A stretch of 5,203 bases of DNA from NCBI GenBank assembly GCA_030424825.1, contig JAUHWE010000389.1:1-5203 (forward strand). Direction: 5' to 3'. The notes beneath the pieces are model-generated. The model was not told the DNA's origin. It searched no databases and worked only from the letters and a program-made list of their open reading frames with translations. This DNA comes from Verrucomicrobiia bacterium (GTDB lineage: Bacteria > Verrucomicrobiota > Verrucomicrobiia > Opitutales > Opitutaceae). Of the stretch, positions 1-5,203 are shown one piece after another (within the stretch, counting starts at the first letter, position 1; the number at the start of each line of letters is the position of its first letter). The position numbers were made by a program, and so were the translations under genes.

Positions 1-939
1 AAGACATCCCCCCCGAAGCGATTCACTGAAGCCAGTTTGCTACAGCTCATGGAGACCGCCGGGAAAATTGTAAACGATGAAGAGCTAAAAGAGGCGCTAA
101 AGGACAAGGGCGTCGGCACTCCGGCAACCCGGGCTTCCATCATCGAGGTCCTTATCAATCGAGGCTATATCGAACGCAAACGCAAGAATCTGCTCAGCAC
201 ACCCAACGGGCGGCAGTTGATCGCCCTCGTGCAAGACGAGCGTCTAAAGTCTCCCGAATTGACTGGTGACTGGGAATTCCGTCTCAAGCAAATGGAGCGC
301 GGCGAGTACGATCCCATCAAATTCTTAGCTGAAGTGGAAACCTACACTCGCGAGATCCTGGCAGCCACCTCCGAGAAAACCATCGACCTCAAAAACCTGG
401 GCCCCTGTCCTCGCTGTGCGTCACCCGTAATTCGAGGAAAAACCGGATACGGGTGTTCTCAATGGCGAACCGGTTGCCAGTTTGCCATCAAAGAGAGCTC
501 CTTAGGAATGCAGATCACTCCTGTATTGATGCGCGAACTGCTCCTGAATCATCGCAGCCTGACCGCCCACGGGATTCAAGATGGAGACAAACGCATTCTG
601 GCTACGCTATCTTTAGGCAAAAAAGGTAAACTTGGATACGAGGTAGCTGAAACCGCTTCAAAGCCAACCAGCAAAGACTCGATTGGAACGTGCCCGTCAT
701 GTGGAGGAGATATCATCGAAGGCCCCAAGAACTACGGGTGCTCCCATTGGCGCGAAGGCTGTAAATTCGTCATTTGGAAGACGATCGCGAAAAAGGAGAT
801 CTCAAAAGAAATCGCCCAAAGCCTTCTAGAAAACGGGGAAACGGAATCTCTCGAAGGATTTTTCTCAAAAACCGGCAAACCGTTTTCCGCTCGACTTGCC
901 GTAATCAACGGAGAAGTGAAATTCAAATTCGACGGATAG
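1..939 (+). CDS. topB: DNA topoisomerase III (type IA), C-terminal part, 5'-truncated by window edge
   Basis: Type IA topoisomerases relax and decatenate DNA by cutting and passing single strands; topoisomerase III mainly resolves recombination and replication intermediates. The frame is open from base 1 (312 residues visible), so the start, the Toprim domain and the active-site tyrosine lie upstream. The visible part begins in the conserved core: PPKRFTEASLL (residues 4-14), METAGK (17-22) and GVGTPATRA (37-45). The GTPATRA form and METAGK are typical of TopB rather than TopA, which usually has GRPSTY. Two tandem zinc-finger/C-terminal repeat units follow. Their cysteines are C136, C139, C152, C159 and C231, C234, C247, C254, with identical CxxC-x12-C-x6-C spacing, and each is followed by a Toprim_Crpt-like segment ending in K(V/L)xFxF-type strands. 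The repeats probably bind single-stranded DNA. A TTG at 37 is in frame but falls inside the conserved core, so it is not the start. Family certain; TopB over another type IA paralogue is likely. Confidence 0.9.
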   Translation, partial: KTSPPKRFTEASLLQLMETAGKIVNDEELKEALKDKGVGTPATRASIIEVLINRGYIERKRKNLLSTPNGRQLIALVQDERLKSPELTGDWEFRLKQMERGEYDPIKFLAEVETYTREILAATSEKTIDLKNLGPCPRCASPVIRGKTGYGCSQWRTGCQFAIKESSLGMQITPVLMRELLLNHRSLTAHGIQDGDKRILATLSLGKKGKLGYEVAETASKPTSKDSIGTCPSCGGDIIEGPKNYGCSHWREGCKFVIWKTIAKKEISKEIAQSLLENGETESLEGFFSKTGKPFSARLAVINGEVKFKFDG

Positions 940-1167
940 GAAGTAATCTTCGGACCATTCAGTTCCACCGATCTCAAACAGGCAAAATCAAAGCCATTGC
1001 CTATACTTCCCAATTGAATAACGTATAAAACTCTAGGAATACAGATTGAAACTAGGCAATGAGACCTAACAGACCAAGCTTGTCACTTACTACTATTTCG
1101 CTCAGTATGGCCAAGCTGAATCGACCGTCCTTCTTCAGATCTACAACTCACAACCCGATAATAAACC
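940..1167. other. Intergenic gap after topB with no identified element
   Basis: This 228-base stretch separates the topoisomerase stop from the AsmA-like gene. I found no strong terminator hairpin with a T-run, no tRNA and no REP-like unit. TATACT (1002-1007) and TATAAA (1024-1029) resemble -10 boxes, but neither has a good -35 at 16-18 bases. A promoter for the downstream gene probably lies here but cannot be placed. Unlike the two gaps around the glycosyltransferase gene, it carries no GTAGGG repeat. Confidence 0.6.
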
Positions 1168-2955
1168 ATGCTCATCACACGTAAAATCGGAAAACTCATC
1201 CGCGGAAAAACCACCCCCTTTCAAGTCGTCTCAGCCTCAATACTAGGCATGCTCATCGGCTTCACCCCCGGATTTGCTCAAGCGCCTGGTTTGATCCTAT
1301 TCTGGGTGCTCTGTCTGATCATCCTGAATGCCAATCTGTTTCTCGCCGGCATAGTCGCCTTGCTTGGCAAGCTCTTCTTGTGGATCACGTTGCCCGTAGC
1401 TTTTTCACTCGGCCGGTTCCTCTTGGAAGGCCCCACTGAGGGGATTTTCAAAACACTCGTGAACGCCCCGATTACAGCCTACTTTGGACTGGAGTATTAC
1501 GTCGTCCCAGGGGGGCAACTGCTGGCTCTCATCATTGGCACGGCCATCGGAATCTCCCTGACAAAACTCCTGGGCTCGTACCGTCGGAAGATGATGAGCA
1601 TGGAGCAGAATTCCGCGCGGATGAACCAATGGTCCTCCAAAGGATGGGTTAAGGTGCTCAAGTTTGTCTTTCTTGGGTCCGGAAAAGGGAAAAAGAGCTA
1701 TGAAGAATTGCTTTCCAAAAAATGGGGCAACCCGATCCGAATCCCTGGTGTAATTGCAGCGGTCGTTATCGTAGCGCTTGGGTATTTTGGTCTCAAAAGC
1801 CTCAGCGATCCTTTCATCACAGCCGCTATCAAAGGAGGCCTTGAAACCGCCAACGGCGCCACAGTAGATCTGAAAAACGCCCATCTGGATATCGATGAAG
1901 GGAGAATCGAGATCGATGGACTGGCGCTGGCGGATCCTGAAAACCTGGATACTAATCTCTTTGCCAGCGACCGCATTGTTGCCGACATCAGCTCGGCAGA
2001 TATTCTCAAGAAGCGATTCTCTGTCGACAGCTTGGTATTCGAGAACGCCAGTTCCGGCCTCTCACGGCCCACCAAAGGAAGCCATGTCGGCAAGCGGACT
2101 GACACTAAAAAGGAATCGCCTATTCAACTTCCTGACTACAAGGATTTAGGCAGGGTACTTGAAGACGCTCCTGAATGGAAAGAACGCCTTGCCCAGGTGA
2201 AAAAGTGGCTGGAAGCATTGGGTGGTGAGGGAGAGACTACCAGTCTTAAGGAATCGCTCGCCAGCCGTATCGCTTCACTCGGCTACGCTAACGTTGCCAA
2301 CAAAGACCTCATCGAAGGCAGTCCGACGGTATTCATTCGAAATCTTGTGGCCACTCAGGTGAAGACACAGTATTTCGACAACGCCACCTTAAACATTGAA
2401 GCAGACAATCTCTCGTCTCACCCAAGTCTCGTAAACTCAGATCCAAAAATAAGGATCACCTCCTCTGACGACTCCCTCAACGCTACCCTCGCCTTGGGAG
2501 CGGCCGCCGGTCGGGCAGACAACCTCGTCGAAGTAGAACTGAAGGGCCTTTCAGTCGACGAATTCGCCTCTAAACTGAAAAGCGGCGGACAAGCCCCGAT
2601 TAGAGGCGGATCCATGAATCTCGCCATTACCGGAAAACTCAGTTCGATCGATTCGGATTTGAAGATCTCTCCGACATTCAAGGGATCCACCCTCTCTATC
2701 GGCGGGTCGCAGGTTTCTGCCGACAACTTGTCGATTCCCCTATTCCTTCGCGGCCCGATCGACAATCCAAGCGTCAAGATCGATTCGAAGGCGATGACCA
2801 ACGCCCTGGCCGACGCTGGAAAAAAAGAACTCCTCAACAAAGCCGCTGAAAAATTAGGTATCGATACATCGGATACCGGAGACGGAGACAAGCTCGAAGA
2901 CACCGCCAAGAAACTGCTGGGAGGATTTCTAAAGAAAAAGAAGGAAGAGGAATAG
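1168..2955 (+). CDS. Fused TIGR03546-like membrane domain and TIGR03545/AsmA-like periplasmic domain protein
   Basis: Uncharacterised envelope protein of 595 residues. Residues 1-140 form a polytopic domain with hydrophobic stretches at about 18-40, 41-65, 66-85 and 115-136. It includes GMLIGFTPGFAQ, reminiscent of DUF2062/TIGR03546 proteins. A basic linker (about 138-190) leads to another membrane segment (194-210). Then comes an AsmA-like start: an amphipathic stretch, GATVDLKNAHLDIDEGRIEI (230-249), GLALADPE, and repeated beta-strand text to about residue 540. The end is Lys/Glu-rich and helical (KELLNKAAEKLG, KKLLGGFLKKKKEEE), as in AsmA family tails. From memory, TIGR03546 and TIGR03545 are normally adjacent separate genes found only in bacteria with an outer membrane; here they read as one frame. 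AsmA relatives are thought to carry lipids between inner and outer membranes, so a similar role is possible but inferred. ATG at 1168 is the first possible start, because TAA sits in frame at 1162-1164. No Shine-Dalgarno is visible. Gene certain, family likely, function unknown. Confidence 0.82.
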   Translation: MLITRKIGKLIRGKTTPFQVVSASILGMLIGFTPGFAQAPGLILFWVLCLIILNANLFLAGIVALLGKLFLWITLPVAFSLGRFLLEGPTEGIFKTLVNAPITAYFGLEYYVVPGGQLLALIIGTAIGISLTKLLGSYRRKMMSMEQNSARMNQWSSKGWVKVLKFVFLGSGKGKKSYEELLSKKWGNPIRIPGVIAAVVIVALGYFGLKSLSDPFITAAIKGGLETANGATVDLKNAHLDIDEGRIEIDGLALADPENLDTNLFASDRIVADISSADILKKRFSVDSLVFENASSGLSRPTKGSHVGKRTDTKKESPIQLPDYKDLGRVLEDAPEWKERLAQVKKWLEALGGEGETTSLKESLASRIASLGYANVANKDLIEGSPTVFIRNLVATQVKTQYFDNATLNIEADNLSSHPSLVNSDPKIRITSSDDSLNATLALGAAAGRADNLVEVELKGLSVDEFASKLKSGGQAPIRGGSMNLAITGKLSSIDSDLKISPTFKGSTLSIGGSQVSADNLSIPLFLRGPIDNPSVKIDSKAMTNALADAGKKELLNKAAEKLGIDTSDTGDGDKLEDTAKKLLGGFLKKKKEEE

Positions 2956-2965
2956 TTCTTTCCCT

Positions 2966-3051
2966 CGTAGGGCTAGCGCTCGCGCTACGCCGGGTTCCTG
3001 ATTCAGGAAGCTTATTTGCCAACACGGCATAGCGCAAGCGCTAGCCCTACG
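2966..3051. repeat. REPIN/BIME-like element A: two inverted GTAG-headed REP units
   Basis: Two 27-base arms, 2966-2992 and 3025-3051, are inverted copies matching at 25 of 27 positions. Each arm is itself a REP-like unit: GTAG head (2967-2970; complement of 3047-3050), then GGC, then TAGCGC, a 2-base loop, GCGCTA, a one-base bulge and GCC. The two differences between arms fall in the loop (TC versus TT) and in the bulge (C versus T), so both hairpin stems are intact. The 32-base spacer contains a perfect small palindrome, TTCCTGA-T-TCAGGAA (2995-3009). The element fills the gap between the AsmA-like gene (stop 10 bases upstream) and the glycosyltransferase gene (start 14 bases downstream). 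No T-run follows, so it is not a standard intrinsic terminator. GTAG-headed REP pairs are known substrates of RAYT transposases; that link is inferred here, as no RAYT gene is in the window. Confidence 0.85.
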
Positions 3052-3065
3052 GGAATGAAATCACA

Positions 3066-3899
3066 ATGCCCTCCAGCAACCCTGATCGACTAGCAGTTGT
3101 CATCCCCACATACAACCGGGGCCGATCGATTCGTCGCTGTCTCGATTCCGTTTATTCTCAGACTCGATTACCGGATGAAATCATCGTCGTTGACGACGGT
3201 TCGACCGACGGATCTACCTTGGGCCTAAAGGACCAATTCCCTGGAATCCAAGTGATTTCTCAAGAGAACCAAGGAGTGAGCGCGGCCCGCAATACCGGCA
3301 TTGGATACGCAAATTCCAATTGGATTGCCTTTCTCGACTCGGACGACGTCTGGCTCGATTCGAAATGCGAAAAGCAACTCGAAGCCCTTTGCCACAATCC
3401 CGGTCACGAAATCTGCCACACACAAGAAATATGGATCTACAATGGCCGAGAAAAGCGACTACCCCTGAACTACCACAAGAGAGGTGGATGGATATTCCCA
3501 CACTGCCTCCCCGTTTGCGCAATCTCTCCCTCGACTGCCATTGTAAGTCGTGAATTGCTGATCTCAGTTGGGCTCTTTGATGAAACTTTGCCTGCCTGCG
3601 AAGACTATGACTTATGGTTGAGAATCGCTTCCCGCCATCCCATTCTTCTCGTAGACGAGCCTCTCATCGAAAAACACGGTGGTCATGAAGACCAACTCTC
3701 AAATCAACGCGGGCTGGACCTTTACCGAATTCAAGCGTTGGAAAAGTTTCTAAATAACTCCAATTCAAAAACTGAATACAAGGAATTGGCGAGAGAGACT
3801 CTCCTCGAAAAGGGTAACATCGTCATCCATGGAGCGGAGAAAAACGGAAACACCGAGGTAGCGAATAGAGTAAGCGTGATACGAGATCGATTTATTTGA
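3066..3899 (+). CDS. Family 2 glycosyltransferase (GT-A fold)
   Basis: Predicted cytoplasmic or membrane-associated enzyme transferring a sugar from a nucleotide-sugar donor; donor and acceptor cannot be told from sequence. The 277 residues start with the GT2 strand LAVVIPTYNRGRSI (9-22). IIVVDDGSTDGS (39-50), a donor nucleotide-binding motif, follows, then NQGVSAARNTGI (68-79) and FLDSDDVW (89-96), which contains the DxD-type metal-binding motif D91-S-D93-D94. CEDYDLWLRI (178-187) carries the ED pair at the usual catalytic-base position. GGHEDQLS (205-212) looks like a subfamily signature. There are no transmembrane segments, which argues against a processive synthase. ATG at 3066 is supported by an in-frame TAG at 3042-3044, inside the right arm of the upstream REPIN. 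Shine-Dalgarno is weak at best (GGGA at 3051-3054). REPIN-like elements abut the gene on both sides. Family call is firm; no recognised pathway partner lies nearby. Confidence 0.93.
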   Translation: MPSSNPDRLAVVIPTYNRGRSIRRCLDSVYSQTRLPDEIIVVDDGSTDGSTLGLKDQFPGIQVISQENQGVSAARNTGIGYANSNWIAFLDSDDVWLDSKCEKQLEALCHNPGHEICHTQEIWIYNGREKRLPLNYHKRGGWIFPHCLPVCAISPSTAIVSRELLISVGLFDETLPACEDYDLWLRIASRHPILLVDEPLIEKHGGHEDQLSNQRGLDLYRIQALEKFLNNSNSKTEYKELARETLLEKGNIVIHGAEKNGNTEVANRVSVIRDRFI

Positions 3900-3910
3900 T
3901 ACAGAGCATT

Positions 3911-4001
3911 TAGACCTGTAGGGGCGTCGTTTGCAGCGACCGTAGAAGAAACTGCAACTCTCCAATGCGCGGTCGCCGCAAGCGACGTCCCTACAGGTCT
4001 A
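3911..4001. repeat. REPIN/BIME-like element B: second pair of inverted GTAG-headed REP units
   Basis: Arms at 3911-3942 and 3970-4001 are inverted copies with 29 of 32 positions matching, around a 27-base spacer. The REP-like units are 3918-3942 and, on the complementary strand, 3994-3970. Each starts GTAGGG and ends CCG. The right unit folds well: GG/CC, an A·A mismatch, then CGTCGC against GCGGCG (one T·G pair) closed by a TT loop. The left unit has an extra mismatch and looks decayed. Outside the GTAG heads lies a perfect 7-base inverted flank, TAGACCT and AGGTCTA, which element A lacks. The element occupies nearly all of the gap between two convergent genes, 11 bases after the glycosyltransferase stop and 7 bases before the lipoprotein stop. 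A bidirectional transcription or RNA-stability role is possible, but there is no T-run on either side. Confidence 0.83.
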
Positions 4002-4008
4002 GTCTCTC

Positions 4009-4635
4009 TCAATCCAGTCGCGTGAGTCGAATATCCTTGTACCAGGCTTCCATGGGACCACCGCTGTGCACTTGCAGGGCAATAATCCCTGACCGCTCCA
4101 CCGCCTTGTCTTCTTCGACATAGTCCACCGTTTTCATTCCATTCAGCCAGAGTTGAATGTGGTCTCCCTCAGCCCGCACCACGTACTCATTCCAGTCCTG
4201 GTGATTCACTACTTCCATAACCTTTTCAAGCTCGGGGCCAGCCAGCACCACCTTCCGGCGTTGCTCATCGTAAAGCGCTCCCCAGTACTTTCCTCCCATG
4301 TCGGCTTGGTAGCCGATCACCTCATGGTGGTCCGGGATTCGCTTGGTGCGAAACTGGACTCCCGCGTTTACCTTTTCCCCGATCATCTTGAATTTCAATC
4401 GCAATTCAAAATCTCCGAACGCTTCTTTGGTGCTCAAAAACTGGTTCTTAGGGATCGGAGCCGCCAGTGTGCCGGCAACGATGGCCCCATTTTCGATGCG
4501 AAAGGACTCAAGCGGACCTTCCCATCCGTCAAACGACTTGCCATCGAAGAGCACTATTTCCTTCGACGGCTCGGAGCATCCGACTAGAAGCCCAAGAAAA
4601 AGAAGGAGACCAACTATAGATTTGAACGAGATCAT
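4009..4635 (-). CDS. DUF1080 (3-keto-disaccharide hydrolase-like) lipoprotein
   Basis: Predicted lipoprotein with a DUF1080 domain, a concanavalin-like beta-sandwich. Some members hydrolyse 3-keto-glycosides, and many more have no assigned substrate. With the ATG at 4635 the product is 208 residues. A signal peptide, MISFKS then LLLFLGLLVGC, ends in the lipobox LVGC with C20 as the acylated cysteine. Family blocks follow in order: VLFDGKSFDGWEG (28-40), FRIENGAIVAG (45-55), FGDFELRLKFKM (73-84), NAGVQFRT (90-97), GYQADMGGKYWGALYDE (108-124), DWNEYVVRAEGDHIQLWLNG (147-166), and the C-terminal GIIALQVHSGG with WYKDIRL (183-204). This covers a complete single-domain protein. A GTG at 4680 would add 15 residues before the signal peptide and is disfavoured. 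The only purine-rich ribosome-site candidate (GGGAG, complement of 4651-4655) lies 15 bases from the ATG, next to a hairpin. The gene is convergent with the glycosyltransferase and divergent from the small membrane protein. Substrate unknown. Confidence 0.9.
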   Translation of the reverse strand: MISFKSIVGLLLFLGLLVGCSEPSKEIVLFDGKSFDGWEGPLESFRIENGAIVAGTLAAPIPKNQFLSTKEAFGDFELRLKFKMIGEKVNAGVQFRTKRIPDHHEVIGYQADMGGKYWGALYDEQRRKVVLAGPELEKVMEVVNHQDWNEYVVRAEGDHIQLWLNGMKTVDYVEEDKAVERSGIIALQVHSGGPMEAWYKDIRLTRLD

Positions 4636-4653
4636 GAGAGCAGTCTTGCTCTC
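4636..4653. promoter_or_regulatory. Perfect 7-bp hairpin directly before the lipoprotein start codon
   Basis: GAGAGCA and TGCTCTC form a perfect inverted repeat around a 4-base loop. It ends at the base next to the ATG of the DUF1080 gene (ATG at 4635, minus strand). In the mRNA it would sit where the ribosome binds, and it overlaps the only GGGAG-like sequence. Folding could limit translation or bring GGGAG closer to the start codon, or the palindrome could be a DNA operator. The structure is seen; any function is inferred. A stem this short also arises by chance fairly often. Confidence 0.35.
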
Positions 4654-4753
4654 CCGCAGGATAACGCCAACCCAAATCACGCAGAATGGTTATTAGGGGG
4701 TTGAACGAAGGAAAAGATCGATCAGGTCGACTGCAAAAAGTTCTTTCAAGGGA

Positions 4754-4787
4754 GATCCATTGTTTCGAATCTCAAATCAAATGGATC
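4754..4787. promoter_or_regulatory. Imperfect 34-base palindrome in the divergent intergenic region
   Basis: GATCCATT (4754-4761) and AATGGATC (4780-4787) are perfect 8-base inverted repeats. The bases between them can extend the stem with mismatches and one bulge down to a three-base loop (ATC at 4769-4771). It lies between two divergent genes and ends 37 bases before the GTG of the membrane protein gene. This is a reasonable place for an operator or a leader hairpin. No T-run follows and no convincing -35/-10 pair was found beside it. Confidence 0.3.
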
Positions 4788-4824
4788 GCGCATTCTTTTC
4801 CGCTGTCTCGACGTTTCAAGAGAA

Positions 4825-5166
4825 GTGCAAGAAATTTGGGACAGAGCGATTATCTGGTTTTTCGGACTGGGCGAACAATATGGAGTGGATCCAATCGTAT
4901 TTGGCAGCATCTACGTAGGAGCGATTCCATTATTCGCGCTTTCGGTTGCCTGGCTGATAAAATCGAAACGGAGCGGCAAGCCCCTGACCTGGCCCATGGT
5001 CTCTGCTGGGTTCTGGTTTATTTCTTCCTACCTCTACCTCTTTATCGCAGGAGAGAACATTCCGTGGTGGATCTACGTAGCAGTCATAGCCCTCCTAGGA
5101 TATGCCAGCTTTGCCAGCTATCGAAATATTCAGTCTAAACTCAAGCACACCGAGTCCTCCCACTGA
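4825..5166 (+). CDS. Small three-helix membrane protein of unknown function
   Basis: Unassigned inner-membrane protein of 113 residues. Three hydrophobic segments are visible: about 24-45 (IVFGSIYVGAIPLFALSVAW), 56-75 (FWFISSYLYLFIAG core) and 79-99 (IPWWIYVAVIALLGYASF). The loop between the first two is basic (KSKRSGK, 46-52) and probably cytoplasmic by the positive-inside rule. The tail NIQSKLKHTESSH is polar. The N-terminal IWDRAIIWFFGLGEQYGVDP may be an amphipathic or re-entrant stretch. Conserved-looking features are YGVDPIVFG, YVGAIP, SSYLYLFIAG and NIPWWIY. They resemble small hypothetical proteins I have seen in other bacteria, but I cannot attach a function. The start is the GTG at 4825; the frame is open back to a stop at 4702-4704 but contains no ATG. 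Only a weak AAGAG lies just upstream. The gene is divergent from the lipoprotein gene. Coding is likely because the hydrophobic pattern is regular and the length suits the type. Confidence 0.72.
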   Translation: MQEIWDRAIIWFFGLGEQYGVDPIVFGSIYVGAIPLFALSVAWLIKSKRSGKPLTWPMVSAGFWFISSYLYLFIAGENIPWWIYVAVIALLGYASFASYRNIQSKLKHTESSH

Positions 5167-5203
5167 ACCAATCTGGGAACTCAACCTCAGGACTCGAATC
5201 TAA

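Noticed and set aside
997..1029. Sigma70-type promoter using TTGCCT and TATAAA
   Set aside because: The spacer is 21 bases, outside the usual 16-18, and the alternative boxes have no matching partner.
1405..2105. Reverse-strand reading frames of 159 and 135 residues inside the AsmA-like gene
   Set aside because: They overlap each other and a clearly patterned membrane protein on the forward strand; no motifs.
2418..2909. 163-residue reverse-strand reading frame
   Set aside because: Ser/Pro-rich shadow of the AsmA-like periplasmic domain with no own support.
2966..3051. Intrinsic terminator for the AsmA-like gene
   Set aside because: The long stem is strong, but no T-run follows either strand's hairpin, and each arm folds on its own behind a GTAG, which fits a REP pair better.
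2966..4001. Composite transposon carrying the glycosyltransferase gene
   Set aside because: The two flanking elements are different subfamilies, encode no transposase, and I see no target-site duplication, so they cannot be paired ends of one insertion sequence-based transposon.
4153..4587. 144-residue forward reading frame opposite the DUF1080 gene
   Set aside because: It is antisense to a well-supported family protein and shows no recognisable motif.
4686..5138. 150-residue forward reading frame overlapping the small membrane protein gene
   Set aside because: Its composition is Arg/Ser-rich with no domain pattern, while the overlapping frame gives a regular three-helix membrane protein.
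1..5203. CRISPR array, tRNA, rRNA or phage genes
   Set aside because: I saw no regularly spaced direct repeats, cloverleaf-like segments, rRNA stretches or phage-type proteins.

Overview
The window carries five protein-coding genes (one cut by the left edge) and two palindromic intergenic elements. It looks like chromosomal DNA of a Gram-negative, outer-membrane bacterium. A Verrucomicrobiota-like (PVC group) source is my best guess. The reasons are a DUF1080 (3-keto-disaccharide hydrolase-like) lipoprotein, a family strongly expanded in Verrucomicrobiota and Planctomycetota; start codons without convincing Shine-Dalgarno sequences; and an AsmA-like envelope protein of a type known only from bacteria with two membranes. 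This is inference from gene content, not a phylogenetic result.

Layout: 1-939 (+) is the C-terminal part of a type IA DNA topoisomerase III with two zinc-finger/C-terminal repeat units. A 228-base gap (940-1167) holds nothing I can name. 1168-2955 (+) encodes a 595-residue membrane protein that appears to fuse two uncharacterised families usually encoded by neighbouring genes (TIGR03546-like polytopic N-terminus, TIGR03545/AsmA-like periplasmic C-terminus). 3066-3899 (+) encodes a family 2 glycosyltransferase. 4009-4635 (-) encodes a DUF1080 lipoprotein, convergent with the glycosyltransferase. 4825-5166 (+) encodes a small three-helix membrane protein of unknown function, divergent from the lipoprotein gene. 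The last 37 bases hold nothing recognisable.

The most notable non-coding signal is a pair of inverted-repeat elements, 2966-3051 and 3911-4001, that almost completely fill the gaps on either side of the glycosyltransferase gene. Each consists of two REP-like units in inverted orientation. Each unit starts with the tetranucleotide GTAG followed by an imperfect hairpin, the architecture of REPIN/BIME elements mobilised by RAYT (TnpA-REP) Y1 transposases. The two elements differ in sequence but share the skeleton GTAGGG-N4-CGCTTGCG-...-CCG, so they look like two subfamilies of one element.

There is no evident single pathway. The AsmA-like protein, the glycosyltransferase, the DUF1080 lipoprotein and the small membrane protein would all act at the cell envelope or on carbohydrates, but they are not shown to be one operon: orientation changes twice and REPINs separate the first three. 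I see no defence system, CRISPR array, phage gene, tRNA or rRNA.
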